A DNA stretch of 64,000 nucleotides from Epithemia pelagica (lineage: Eukaryota > Bacillariophyta > Bacillariophyceae > Surirellales > Surirellaceae). Below are positions 34,887 through 45,504 of this stretch, piece after piece. The notes below the pieces were generated by a model. The model saw nothing but the letters and a program-made list of their open reading frames with translations. It was not told where the DNA came from and did no database searches. The stretch covers positions 1,240,001-1,304,000 of the forward strand of contig OX337236.1 in NCBI GenBank assembly GCA_946965045.2. Reading direction: 5' to 3'. The translations under genes and the position numbers were made by a program. Position 1 is the first letter of the stretch; every line of letters starts with the position of its first letter.

Positions 34887-37800
34887 ATGAAATCTCGGTT
34901 CGACGGTGTCGATGTGTTTGCCATGGTCTGTCATTTGCGACGGACCCTCTTGGGTTCCAAGGTGGTGAATATTTACGATGGGGATGAAGGAAGTGGAGGA
35001 GATAATAACAACAATACGACCTATGCCTTTAAATTGGATGCGCCCTTGGCCAAACGCAAAACCTTTTTGGTCTTGCAGTCGGGAATTCGCTTTCACGATG
35101 TGTCGAATGACACGGACGACACTAGTGTCACAGGCGAAACCACGAAACGCCAGGGGTCGTCAGCCACATCGTGGATGCAATCGTATGCCAATACACAGCC
35201 TTCTCCCTTTTGTTCCAAATTACGCAAACATTTGAGATATTCACGATTGGAACAAATTCAACAAATTGGTCAATTGGACCGTGTCGTTGTCTTTACCTTT
35301 TTTGGTGCCACTGCCAATGGATCGTCCTCGTCGTCGTCGTGTTCCCTCATTTTGGAGTTGTACAGCAAGGGCAATCTGATTCTCACGGATGCCAACTATG
35401 AGATTCTGGCTCTCTTGAGATCGCATGCCTATCAAACGACACCAACGTTCAAAGAGCAAAGCCCAACGGACAAGGACAATGACACCAACGACAAGGACAA
35501 GAACAAGAAGAAAACAAAGAAAGAAGACGAGGACGATCAACAAGTCTTGGTCAAGGTTGGTAAAATATATCCAGTGACGTATGCTTCCACATCGAAAACT
35601 GCTGCCTCCAATCAAACCAATGATCATGACGACGGAACCGGAATCTTATCGGACAAGTATAGAGAGTGGGTTCAGCAACAAGTGCAGGAAGAATACGAAA
35701 AGCAACAAGCCAGACAGGCAAATACAGCAGCCATGTCCTCCAACAAAAAGAAGAACAAGAACAAAGGCAACGACTCCAATCAAACGGAAAGTCAAACCTC
35801 GGATACCAATGCATCCTCCGTCTCTCTTTTGTCACTCTCCCTCAAAGCCCTGTTGTTGCGCAACTCTTCTGGTGTTTCGCATTATGGCCCCGCCTTACTG
35901 GAGCATGCCATTCTTTGTACAGAAAACCTATCACCCAACAAACCCCTTTGTATGGACATTCGTCCAACTGGCAACACGGAACCCAATGACAAAGATGTGA
36001 CCGACGACTCAACGTCGACCCCCGATATTGCAGGCTTGTCCGTGACAGACTGGGAAAGCCTGCGGCATTCGTTGAGAACCGAAGCTCCTGCTGTTCTGGA
36101 GCGACTTCAGAACGCGACGGAACAGGAAACACCAGGCTATCTTTTGTACAAGGACTTTGTTCCTTCCGCCAACAAGGCAGACAATCAAACGAATAGCAAT
36201 GGCAACACAGCCAATACTTCTCTCTCCGAACAACTCACATTGCCTCATCCGGACAAAACGCTGATTGAGTTTCACCCCCACTTACTAAAACAACATGAAT
36301 CCATGCAGTATGTCAAGACGAATCATTTCGGTCGGGCAGTGTTTGATTTCTTTGCACAGTTGCAGGCACAAAAACGCCGTCAACGGTCCCTCCAAGCCGA
36401 GCAAGCAGTGGCAGCACGGTTGCAAAGCATTCAACTGGATCAGCAACAACGTGTACAGGCCTTGGAAGATGAGATTGTCTTGTGTCAACAACGAGCCATG
36501 GCCGTTGAACAGAATGCCACACAAGTGGATCAAGCCTTGCAGGTTGTCAACAGCGCTTTGGATTCGGGTATGGACTGGGATCAACTAGAGCAAGTTGTAC
36601 GAGTAGAACAGGAAGAGCACGCCAATCCAATTGCTCTTCTTATCAAAGAGCTGCAGCTGGACAAGGATCAAATGATTTTGAACCTGCCCGTTCTAGTTGA
36701 AACTATGGAAGACGGCAGTGATGGTAATGAAAGTGGTGGATCCAAACTAGTTGAAGTACCCATTGTTCTCAATGAAACAGCTCATGGCAATGCCAGTCGT
36801 TTGTTTGCTCACTACCGTGCATCCAAAGACAAGTCGCGCAAGACAGTGGAAGCCTCGGCCAAGGTAATGGAAGCTGCTCAAGCCACGGCGGAACGACAAT
36901 TAGCGGCCGCACAAGCCAAGCAAAAGCAAAAACGACAGGTATCGTCGGCAGTGCGCAAAACGGCATGGTTTGAAAAGTTTCATTGGATGATCACTCGCGA
37001 CAATTACCTCGTTCTGGCGGGTCGAGATGCCCATCAAAATGAAATGTTGGTCAAACGATATTTGCGTCCAGGTGATGCCTATTTACATGCCGATGTACAT
37101 GGTGCAGCCTCGTGTATTCTGCGAGCAAAGCGACAACGTTTTGTCACAGCTAATGGAGATGCATCAACAACAAGCAAACCAAGTACCAGATCCAAAGCTT
37201 TGCCTCTGTCGGAACAAGCCTTGGTGGAAGCTGGACAATTTACAATCTGCCACTCTTCGGCCTGGTCTAGTCGCATGGTCACATCCGCCTGGTGGGTAGA
37301 ATCGCATCAAGTCAGCAAAACTGCTCCTTCGGGAGAATACTTGACTGTAGGATCTTTTATGATTCGTGGCAAAAAGAATTATTTGCCTCCTGTCCCACTG
37401 GAAATGGGATTGGCCGTCTTGTTTCGTTTGGGGGATGAAGACTCGATTGCCAGACACAAGGATAAGGACCGTCGAGATTTTCAAATGCTGGCCGCCACGA
37501 GTATCATGGAAGAGGAAGAGAAGGATGCAACAGACGATCGGGAAACCATATCGGAGCCGGACCGAAACGACAATGAAGTGGGTGTTCCGGAGAAGGAGGC
37601 GCAGAATGACGGATCAGCGGAAACGACGGAGATGGAACAACAACCGTCAAAACTCATATTGACTGATGTGAGTGAAGGAGACGATCCAGCAGAAGACGCG
37701 GACAATGACGTTGCGCCAGCTGTAATGGATTACAGGGAACCAGTGGATGAAAGTGGTGATTTGGAACAAGAGGCGAATGATCACATGTCCTCTGTACCGT

Positions 37801-39032
37801 CGCACCAGGAACAAGACGAGGCCAGCAAAGATCAAACGTCGACGGAAGAACCATCTGAAGATTTCTCTACAACAATGAAGAAAAAGAAAGGTCTCTCTGT
37901 ACGAGATCGAAAACTGATCAAGAAATATGGTTCGCTGGAGGAGGCAGAACGAGTACTCACCGAACAAAGAAACTCCACCATCGGGGAAAGCGAAGAAACT
38001 TTGACGGATAAGGGTGACACTGTGTCCGAGATCTCGTCAACAGTGGACTTGGCATCTCACAAACGTGGGAAAAAGGCCAAGTTAAAGCGACAAAAGAAGA
38101 AGTATGCAGATCAAGATGACGACGATCGCGAGTTGGCCTTACTGTTGTTGCATGGTGGCACAAAGGACAAGGGCAGAAAGAATAAAAACGCATCGAATAA
38201 AAACGGTCCAAAGACCAAGGTGGAGCAAGAAGTGGGTGAAGCAACGGCAGCTGTCTTGTCTAAAGATTCTAAACTTGTGGCCGAAAGTCTTCCTGAGGAG
38301 GTACGGAAGAAATTTGTACAGTGTCTCGATAGCCAAGAACCAACGAGTGATGAAGATGCTCGCTGGGATCAAATAGACGGAAACGTTGTCGAGCAGCTGG
38401 TTCAGTTGCAATCAGAAGAAGCGCAGTTAGCAGCAGTGAACCGATTACTTTTCCTCATGGAAACCTCGAAGGTGGACAACTTGACGTTGAGCCTGGCAGG
38501 GATTCTGAGAACGATTAGAAAATATGGTCATAAAAACCTCGTTTTATCGACGCAACAAATTGAGAAGAATGGTGACGTCAAGAACTCTGGACCTAAAGAT
38601 GATGATGAAACTGGTGATATCAACGACACTGGCGTGGATGAGATTGATGATACGACGGAACTGTCCAAACTCACTGGCAAACCACTTCCTGAGGATGTGT
38701 TGCTCTACGCAGTCCCTGTATGCGCGCCGTACTCGACCCTGTCACAGTATCAGTATCGTGTCAAACTTACTCCTGGGAATGGAAAACGAGGTAAGGCAGC
38801 GAAGCAATGCTTAGAATTCTTATTGCAGCAACATCAAACCAACTACAGCAACATCAAGAGTGGAGCAACTGGACCAAATCCCAACGACTTGTATCGTGAC
38901 CTTATCAAACGCGTTTCGGACAATGAATGGGTACAAACCATTGTTCCTGACGTTAAGATCTCGGCCGCAGGGTCCAGTAAGTTAATGAAACAACAACAGC
39001 AGAAGGGTAAAGGAGGCAAGAAGAAGAAATGA
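34887..39032 (+). CDS. NEMF: NEMF/Rqc2 ribosome quality-control factor
   Basis: 1381 residues from ATG 34887 (the open frame before it lacks an ATG). Rqc2/NEMF binds stalled 60S subunits carrying peptidyl-tRNA, recruits Listerin and directs C-terminal tailing of the nascent chain. NFACT-N begins MKSRFDGVDVFAMV with the conserved Asp9 of Rqc2, then ELYSKGNLILTD. A long coiled coil runs about 485-690. NFACT-R is FEKFHWMITRDNYLVLAGRD...NEMLVKRYL then DAYLHADVHGAASC at about 700-760. An acidic, Lys-rich linker follows, then NFACT-C (EDVLLYAVPVCAPYSTLSQYQY...KLTPGNGKRGKAAK) with a basic end. Longer than yeast or human (about 1040-1080) through low-complexity insertions. Single exon. Firm. Confidence 0.95.
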   Translation: MKSRFDGVDVFAMVCHLRRTLLGSKVVNIYDGDEGSGGDNNNNTTYAFKLDAPLAKRKTFLVLQSGIRFHDVSNDTDDTSVTGETTKRQGSSATSWMQSYANTQPSPFCSKLRKHLRYSRLEQIQQIGQLDRVVVFTFFGATANGSSSSSSCSLILELYSKGNLILTDANYEILALLRSHAYQTTPTFKEQSPTDKDNDTNDKDKNKKKTKKEDEDDQQVLVKVGKIYPVTYASTSKTAASNQTNDHDDGTGILSDKYREWVQQQVQEEYEKQQARQANTAAMSSNKKKNKNKGNDSNQTESQTSDTNASSVSLLSLSLKALLLRNSSGVSHYGPALLEHAILCTENLSPNKPLCMDIRPTGNTEPNDKDVTDDSTSTPDIAGLSVTDWESLRHSLRTEAPAVLERLQNATEQETPGYLLYKDFVPSANKADNQTNSNGNTANTSLSEQLTLPHPDKTLIEFHPHLLKQHESMQYVKTNHFGRAVFDFFAQLQAQKRRQRSLQAEQAVAARLQSIQLDQQQRVQALEDEIVLCQQRAMAVEQNATQVDQALQVVNSALDSGMDWDQLEQVVRVEQEEHANPIALLIKELQLDKDQMILNLPVLVETMEDGSDGNESGGSKLVEVPIVLNETAHGNASRLFAHYRASKDKSRKTVEASAKVMEAAQATAERQLAAAQAKQKQKRQVSSAVRKTAWFEKFHWMITRDNYLVLAGRDAHQNEMLVKRYLRPGDAYLHADVHGAASCILRAKRQRFVTANGDASTTSKPSTRSKALPLSEQALVEAGQFTICHSSAWSSRMVTSAWWVESHQVSKTAPSGEYLTVGSFMIRGKKNYLPPVPLEMGLAVLFRLGDEDSIARHKDKDRRDFQMLAATSIMEEEEKDATDDRETISEPDRNDNEVGVPEKEAQNDGSAETTEMEQQPSKLILTDVSEGDDPAEDADNDVAPAVMDYREPVDESGDLEQEANDHMSSVPSHQEQDEASKDQTSTEEPSEDFSTTMKKKKGLSVRDRKLIKKYGSLEEAERVLTEQRNSTIGESEETLTDKGDTVSEISSTVDLASHKRGKKAKLKRQKKKYADQDDDDRELALLLLHGGTKDKGRKNKNASNKNGPKTKVEQEVGEATAAVLSKDSKLVAESLPEEVRKKFVQCLDSQEPTSDEDARWDQIDGNVVEQLVQLQSEEAQLAAVNRLLFLMETSKVDNLTLSLAGILRTIRKYGHKNLVLSTQQIEKNGDVKNSGPKDDDETGDINDTGVDEIDDTTELSKLTGKPLPEDVLLYAVPVCAPYSTLSQYQYRVKLTPGNGKRGKAAKQCLEFLLQQHQTNYSNIKSGATGPNPNDLYRDLIKRVSDNEWVQTIVPDVKISAAGSSKLMKQQQQKGKGGKKKK

Positions 39033-39390
39033 CGTTGTTCTGCGTTGCATGCCATCCTATGGGATCATGCATTCCCTCGAAGTCTCTGCCCGATCGACGT
39101 GCCCTTATGTGGTTGTCTCGTGAGCTCCTTTACCGCAGACTTTCCCATGTTGAAGTGGTGAACGGACATGGCGTTCGATCCTCCAAGTGATTCTGCGAGA
39201 TATGAATGTGAGTTCTCACTCTTGGACTTTTCAGTCATGTCACTAGTTCGTCGTTTGGAATTTTGGCTTAGCCAATAGAACCTTAAGTTTTGGTAACCAG
39301 TTAACTATTACTTAAAACTGATATTATGAGCATGGTATTGAAGACAAGCATTTAGTCTTGCCAGTATCGATTCCTTGGTCAAAACATACG
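39033..39390. other. Convergent 3' intergenic region
   Basis: About 360 bases between two gene 3' ends. No feature recognised. Confidence 0.4.
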
Positions 39391-40329
39391 TTACAGAAGT
39401 CCTGGTTTATCTTCTTCTGTTTCATCCAAATCTTCTGCCTCAATGTCTGAGGTCTTGTCGAGAGTCGGTTTGGGATAGTCTTCAATCTCGGGCATGGGGT
39501 TTTGACCCAGTGTGGATTTCGGAGTTAACCCTTCGTTGGCGGCTAGCACCAATTGACGTCCCAAGAAAAAGAACCAAGCGGGCCAAAAGAAAAACCGCGA
39601 AGCGAGGCTCACATAGAGGGCAAAGCGAGTAAACTTGATCCACTCCTTGAAACGCAACACCTCAAAGGCAAACTCAACCCAGCAAATACAGGACAAGAAA
39701 AGAGAAAACCATCCAAACTTTCCACTAAACTGAAAGCCAGAATCTCCTCCTTGTTGTCGTCGAATCGAAACAGAGAGCAAAATCAAAATAAAGCCCAAAA
39801 ACAACCACTCCAAGGCATTGACCCACATCAAAAGCCCTTCTACACTCACATAGACGACTTCCAATGTACGCCATCCAATATAATCAGGACCGGCCGATCG
39901 CGAAGCCATCCAAAAGTCCAAGTTGAAATCGTCCGAGATCCATTCCATGGCCATCAACGCTCCGACCAACATGACGTGACTGGCAAATTCGGTCGCCGCA
40001 CCCGTCACACTCAAGACAGCGATGGCGGTGTGAAGGCCAACCAATCGTTTGCCACCCAATGACAAGGCGAAGGCCAGCTGAAGCAAAGGGATGCATAAAA
40101 TAACCCATGAAACGGCATTTAATAAGCCTGCGGCCGATTGCAACGCTCGTAGATCACGGCGCAATTCCCAATCATCTTGGATCTTGGAAGGATCCAGTGC
40201 GGTATACTGTGAATAGTTGATGTGGCGGTGTGAATCATTTCGTTGCTTGGCCAATGTTGCCATGAACAAAATGTCGCCGACCACGGCACAAAACGCCGCC
40301 AGAACACAGGATAATGCAACACGAGGCAT
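39391..40329 (-). CDS. Multi-pass membrane protein, paralogue 1 (unknown)
   Basis: 312 residues with about seven hydrophobic spans: residues 4-28, 65-90 (LLNAVSWVILCIPLLQLAFALSL), 98-118, 120-130, a pair about 163-185 (LLMWVNALEWLFLGFILILLSV), 207-228 and 240-262 (ASRFFFWPAWFFFLGRQL). A hydrophilic acidic C-terminus follows. Conserved pieces shared with the gene at 43118-44099 include DWELRRDLRAL, GGKRLVGLH, FNLD.W and IGWRTLEV. No known transporter or receptor family recognised; no signal for plastid. Intact, so this copy is the functional reference for its frameshifted relative. Confidence 0.83.
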   Translation of the reverse strand: MPRVALSCVLAAFCAVVGDILFMATLAKQRNDSHRHINYSQYTALDPSKIQDDWELRRDLRALQSAAGLLNAVSWVILCIPLLQLAFALSLGGKRLVGLHTAIAVLSVTGAATEFASHVMLVGALMAMEWISDDFNLDFWMASRSAGPDYIGWRTLEVVYVSVEGLLMWVNALEWLFLGFILILLSVSIRRQQGGDSGFQFSGKFGWFSLFLSCICWVEFAFEVLRFKEWIKFTRFALYVSLASRFFFWPAWFFFLGRQLVLAANEGLTPKSTLGQNPMPEIEDYPKPTLDKTSDIEAEDLDETEEDKPGLL

Positions 40330-41199
40330 GTTTCGATGGACAACAATAGGGGAAAATGAAAGAGATTAAGCCGAAATGCGTTCAAAAGTTCTTCTTTCAT
40401 AAGCGGAGCTCAGCTCATCATTGTGTGGTTCGAGAAAAGCACACGCGAGGCACGGGTGAAAAAGTGAAACTCAAGCGGTGATGATGAATTCTTACAGAAA
40501 ATATATTTCGACATAATATCATACATTTCGCTAGGGTGTTGTATTACGTCATCAAAGTAACAGTTTGCACACCAAAAGCACGACACACATGCGACCCGAC
40601 CACTCACCCCTACTTGGGGGTAGGCGTTCTTTTAGCGGAGATCGTGGAGTTTATTTCCCCTTGGCTCCGCTAATCCGCTATCCGAATAGCGAGGCCAATC
40701 AGAAAGCCCCAATACGTCAGCATAGCGGCGCTCGGGTGGAGATAGCCTTAACGCCAAGGCCCTGATCGAATGACGCATTTACTTGAGGCTATTACACTCT
40801 ACATGGAAGTAATTGTCTTAGAGTATCGTGCATCGTGCGTGATGCTCGATGCATGATGGCACAATCATTATCTGGATTTGATGCACCTGTGACTGCAAAA
40901 CAAAACCGGGAGTTTAAAATCCCGCACACCACTACAACATGTCAAGGTGCTCTCTAGGTATAGGTTGCATTACATAGTTACGCCTCTGGTGTGCTCTTCT
41001 CTGCTTGTATCGACTGTGTTTCAAGAAGCAAAAACTGTTGCTAGGAAGAACGTTGTTTTGTGCACATAGTCTTCCAAACCATGTCTTCCAAAATCTGATG
41101 TATTCTTTACAAAATGGTGCAGTGATGGAATCACTAAGCCCAATCATAAACTAATGCCTTTCGGGTCTCTCCAAATTGAGACCCCCCTTGACTTTTGTC
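40330..41199. other. Intergenic region, no gene seen
   Basis: About 870 bases between the start of paralogue 1 and the 3' end of the aldo/keto reductase gene. No credible ORF. Short local repeats around GATGCTCGATGCATGATGG (near 40839); nothing else recognised. Confidence 0.45.
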
Positions 41200-42715
41200 T
41201 TAATTAAGGCTCCACTTCTCAACGCCATACCCAACAAACTTTTCGCTGGTTCGTTTAAATCCAGCCCCATCAAAGCCACTCAATCCGAGCGAATCAGTGG
41301 CAGATTCCAGTCGCTCCACCTCTTGGGCCGACAATCGCCATCCCATGGCACCCACATTGTCCTGGAGCTGAACCGTGTTTCGTGCCCCCGGAATGGGGAT
41401 AATGTTGTTGCAAACAAGATAATTGAGAGCCACTTGAGCAATGGTCACAGGGTTGTTGCCTCCATCCGTGCTGTGATGTTGCGCAATTTCTTCCATGACC
41501 GTCAAGAGGGAAGCCAAACCACCATTGCTGTCCCCGTCGGTGTGGCTTGCATACTTTTGCAGATCGTAAAGCTCCAATGCAGTCTTTCCACTCTTGGTGA
41601 ACGACGACGAGTGCGTCGACAAATGACGGTTTTCATGCTTGGATGATGGATTGTACTTTCCCGTCAACAATCCCATGGCCAAGGGGTAAAATGCCAATAC
41701 CTTAATGTCGTGGTCCTTACAGTACTCAACAGTTTCTTGGGCGCCGTTATGTCGACCAATTAGCGAATAGGCGATTTGATTGGACGCCAAGGGGACATTG
41801 TATTGTGCCAGCTTGTCTTTGCATTGTTCCAACAAGGTGGGACCGTAGTTGCACACTCCCACATTTTTTACCAGTCCACGATTATAACACTCGGCCAAGC
41901 CTTGCCAGTAAATTTCATCTTTGGTTTGTACTGGTTGACCCAATCGAGCCAAGGGTTGCACAATATCCGGCATGTGCAATTGATACAAATCAATTTGATC
42001 GACTCCCAAACGACGGCACGATTCCTTGCAAGCCTCCACCACGGATTCGACCGTGGTTCGCCATGGCAATGGGGTAAACTTGGTCGCCACCACGGGGTCC
42101 AAGGAAGAAGATGACGACGACGACGACGACTGAGACAGGAACTTGTTGAGCATTTGCTCCGTCTCGCCGTACCCCATTCCAAACGCTGTCTTCCAATGAG
42201 AACCATATCGTTCAGCTGTGTCAAAGAATCCTGCGTTAGCCTGAACCGCTGTATCAACCAAGTTTTGAAGTTCCGAGTTTTCTATATCAAATACTGTATA
42301 CATACAAGAATTCCAAGCGGCAAAGTTGTCAGAAGCCCTGTGATACATCCTGAACGTGACCTCGTTCGCACGTACATTTATCGCTGGACCAAGAGATTGT
42401 CCCCACACCAATCGAGGGGACGTCAAGGTTTCCCAATTTTGTTGTGTCGGCATGACCGTTTTGTTTTACAAAAAGGTTACTTTCTTGTGAAGAGGGCCTG
42501 GATAGTCCACTTCCACCCCCAGCCTCTTCCAAGTCCACATACATGTTCAATCTGGTTGTAGACGATGACAATGACGCGGTCGGGAATGAATATCTCGCTG
42601 CGGTTGTCGTCGTCGGAGGAGATGCGGAGAAGCCCTGAATTTCATGGTCGAACATGATAACTGTGGCGACAAGAAACAGCCTGAAGCCGAAATGTTTATT
42701 CAATGTGGTGTCCAT
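41200..42715 (-). CDS. Plastid-targeted aldo/keto reductase, two exons
   Basis: Exons 42715-42376 and 42293-41200 give 477 residues. NAD(P)H-dependent carbonyl reductase of the AKR superfamily. The TIM-barrel start GVGTISWSSDK lies in exon 1 and continues LFDIENSELQ in exon 2. Catalytic set: Asp and Tyr of FFDTAERYG, Lys of VVATKF, His of LYQLHMPD. Cofactor part: LVKNVGVCNYG, IPIPGARN. The N-terminus MDTTLNKHFGFRLFLVATVIM is a signal peptide followed by IQG|FSASP and a Ser/Thr-rich transit-like stretch, so plastid location is likely. Ser runs (SSSSSSSSS) come from a GAC microsatellite. Closest in style to plant plastid oxidoreductases; substrate unknown. Confidence 0.9.
42294..42375 (-). other. 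Predicted intron (82 nt) in AKR gene
   Basis: Donor AAAT|GTACGT, acceptor TATACAG|TATTTG. Splicing restores the AKR strand-1 motif across the junction. The nearby AG (GATATAG) would create a stop and is rejected. Confidence 0.8.
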
Positions 42716-43117
42716 GGTCCTTGGTTTGATCTGTAGGAGTACTTCCTTTCAACGTCGAAAGGAAAATGATGGATGTATGACAAGTCAAACAAAGAAACAG
42801 AATTTTCAGAAAACGTTGGCTAATTGGTGATGGTGATGCGTGCGACTGCAGTGGTGCGAATGACTCATTCCACCCACAGGGTGCCCACAGGGCGGACTCG
42901 GAAGCGGACAATCGCGCGTCACACTCGCAGAGTGAGTCAAAATTACACGTCGTGTAGATACGAAGTACTGACGCCGAAAAAATGCATCGGTCGCTCTTTA
43001 TCCCTACTAGCATCCCTACTAGCTTATAGCCTATCAAATCTTTCTCGAAGTCCTACTCTAGAGGAGTAGGAGTAGTTCCCGTTCTGAAATGCATCTAAAG
43101 GGGCTCATCTCTAAACT
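42716..43117. other. Intergenic region with short repeats
   Basis: About 400 bases. Contains a 12-bp tandem pair, ATCCCTACTAGC twice (about 43001-43024), and an inverted repeat CCTACTCTAGAGGAGTAGG (near 43052). No gene recognised. Confidence 0.5.
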
Positions 43118-44099
43118 CTAAACAACATGTTCGGCGGCGTCCTTGATGTTCAAATGACTGTGCTTGTCTGGCTCGGACATGGTGCCTTGTTTGTTGTTGG
43201 ACAACACCACAGTCTCGGCGGTGGAGAACGGAACGGACGAGGAGGTGCGACGGTTCCGTGCGAGTTGCTCTCCCAACCACAAGAACCACAGGGGCCAAAA
43301 CAAGAATCGGGACACTAGCTTGACCACCGTGGCAACTTGCGTGTATGGTATCCATGACTCGAGGCGTAGTACTTCCACGGCAAATTCCACGAGGGAAATC
43401 CAGGACAGGACCAAGCAATATCCTCCAAAGTTTCGGGAGAGAAACGGGCGGGGGCGTTTGGGACGCCCCGACGACGACGACAGCGGTTGTGCTTCGTCGT
43501 TGCCGGCACGAACGAATTGAATATTTACTTGTCTTTGAATCGAAACAAAGAGAAGGACTAATTGTGGCCGCAAACAATACTTCAATGGCATCGACCCAAA
43601 GAACGATTCCATGTATTGCCACTGCCGCAACTTCCAGCACACGCCAGCCAATGTGATCGTCCTCTTTGTTGCTGTCCAACCAACGATCCAAGTTGAATTC
43701 GGTCGACATCCATATCATGGCGGTAGAGGACCCCGTTGCCAAAAGAGTGCTCAACAGTTCAATCATGGAAGCAGCCATGGCCAATACACCAATGGACGAA
43801 TGCAAGCCAACCAACCGTTTTCCACCCATGGACAATTTCCATGCCGTTTGCAGTAGAGGTATACAAAATGTGACCCAGGCCAGAACATTTACAAAACCCG
43901 ACACTATAGCGAGAGGTTGCAAATCTCTTCGCAACTTCCAATCTTCCTCAATCAATTCCGTGTCCATCTCCTTGTATTCGTCAAAGTTAGACAATTGGTT
44001 CGATTTTTGACTGAATTTGCGAAACACAGTCAGCTCCAGAATGCCGCCCAAAATGGAAAACAAGGCTGCCACAAAACATGATCCAGCAACTCGTCCCAT
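43118..44099 (-). pseudogene. Multi-pass membrane protein, paralogue 2, frameshifted
   Basis: Homologous along its length to the gene at 39391-40329 but in two frames. Frame 1, from ATG 44099 (MGRVAGSCF), covers the first half: DWKLRRDLQPL, GGKRLVGLH, FNLDRW, IGWRVLEV, VLWVDAIEVLF. Frame 2 then carries LVLLFVSIQRQ through SRFLFWPLWFLWLGEQL to the stop at 43118. Aligning the DNA with paralogue 1 shows two bases missing near 43560 (ACAATTAGT|CCTTCTC), between the paired helices. Both halves are otherwise open and conserved. The cause may be a recent inactivating deletion, an assembly error or, less likely, a programmed shift. Membrane role unknown. Confidence 0.75.
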
Positions 44100-44427
44100 G
44101 GTTGTATATGATGCTGGTGGAAGGATTCAATATCTGAACTCTCCTCAAACTGTCTCGGATCGTTATATGGTTCCAAAGAATGAACATCTTTCAAAGGAGA
44201 TGCTAGAGTTACCAGATGAAGTGGGACCGCCATGTTCCCTGCTATGCAGGATGCAGGGTTCTTTGACTTTGTGACGATTCGGAGTTTTTCTGGGAGAATC
44301 TTCTCGAGATTCTCTCGCGATGGCACGGAATTTATCACTGACCACACAAAAAAGTATCTTTCGAAAGATCTTTGATTTGATTTGAATTCTGATTTTCGAC
44401 AATGTGCAGAATCCAAAAGTCATTGCC
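44100..44427. other. Divergent intergenic region
   Basis: About 330 bases between the frameshifted membrane gene and the rhodanese gene, transcribed away from each other; both promoters expected here. No motif identified. Confidence 0.45.
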
Positions 44428-45504
44428 ATGACCACCAGTGCCGCCGTTTCTACAGCTGCTCCAAGGAGCGATAAGCTGGAAGAAGCGTTGACTCAAGTGC
44501 GTCAGAACCAGAGTCAGTGGACCGAGGTCCCCACCATGTCTGGAGAAGGCCTGTTTGAGCTATTTCAAGAGCATCAGCGACACTCCAACAACAATACCAA
44601 CAACGAGGAACACGCCGAGTCGGATTTTGTATTGGTCGATGTTCGTTCCAAGGCAGAACGCCGAGTGAGTGTCATTGCAAATTCCATTTCGCTAAAAGAA
44701 TACAACGAAATCTATGCGCCCAAGAGAAACAAGAATCCATCGGATGGGGCGTCATCATCATCATCATCTGGTACCAAAGTTATTTTGTATTGCACAATTG
44801 GTTATCGATCTGGTATGGAAGCAACTCATTTGCTTCATCGAGATCCGTCTTTGAATGGGCGCATCTACAACATGGCAGGAATCGTGGCATTTTCACACGC
44901 TGTCGTGCACCATGCCCAAGGACAAGGCAATACTAATATCACAGATGCAACAGGAAACATGCCTACAAACACCACTGCAAGTCCACGAACCAGTCTTTCC
45001 GAACCTTCCAACTATCATCGAACGCCAACCGTGGAAGCCCTGGATCCAGATTGGGCATGGAACTTGTTGGTGGACCCGGCCACGCAGTCCCCCACGCGTC
45101 TGGTACATACCTTTGGTGATACCTGGGACTTGTGTCCCGAAAATGAGATTGAAACACGCCAATTTTCGACACTGGCACTTCTTTGGCAGTTTTTGACCTT
45201 GTTTGTCCACATGATGGTACGATTTTTGCAACGGTGTGGCCATTCCCTGCACAAGGCAACGATGCGGAGCAACAGATCTCCGACCTCGACTGTTGAGACA
45301 CATCCTCTCCATCAATCGGATCCTTCTGTGATGGCTGTCGAAATGACAGAGCAAGGCGAGGAAGAAGAAGAAGAAGCAGCAGAAACAGTAGGAACGACAT
45401 CGATTATTCCACCTGCCCAAACCTCACAGAACGTACGACCGTTTGCTACCTCGGCAAGTGGACTTCGAGCACGGTCGAGTAGCAATCTGTCTTCCGCTCC
45501 TTAG
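44428..45504 (+). CDS. Rhodanese-domain protein
   Basis: 358 residues from ATG 44428. The rhodanese-like domain lies at about residues 40-155: FVLVDVRSKAERRVSVIANS, then VILYCTIGYRSGMEATHLL with the candidate catalytic Cys in the loop CTIGYRSG, and GRIYNMAGIVAFSHA. The active Cys loop is the form found in thiosulfate or polysulfide sulfurtransferases. After a low-complexity stretch come LVHTFGDTWDLCPE and a hydrophobic segment (LLWQFLTLFVHMMVRFL) that may anchor the protein in a membrane. The tail is acidic (EEEEEEAAE) and Ser-rich. No targeting peptide seen. Substrate unknown. Confidence 0.85.
   Translation: MTTSAAVSTAAPRSDKLEEALTQVRQNQSQWTEVPTMSGEGLFELFQEHQRHSNNNTNNEEHAESDFVLVDVRSKAERRVSVIANSISLKEYNEIYAPKRNKNPSDGASSSSSSGTKVILYCTIGYRSGMEATHLLHRDPSLNGRIYNMAGIVAFSHAVVHHAQGQGNTNITDATGNMPTNTTASPRTSLSEPSNYHRTPTVEALDPDWAWNLLVDPATQSPTRLVHTFGDTWDLCPENEIETRQFSTLALLWQFLTLFVHMMVRFLQRCGHSLHKATMRSNRSPTSTVETHPLHQSDPSVMAVEMTEQGEEEEEEAAETVGTTSIIPPAQTSQNVRPFATSASGLRARSSSNLSSAP

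Noticed and set aside
42276-42287. Alternative acceptor GATATAG for the AKR intron
   Set aside because: Joining exon 1 there gives an immediate TAA stop; the TATACAG acceptor keeps the frame.
44893-45420. 175-codon minus-strand ORF opposite the rhodanese gene
   Set aside because: Antisense to coding sequence with rhodanese motifs; composition (Phe/Leu runs from GAA repeats) indicates a shadow.
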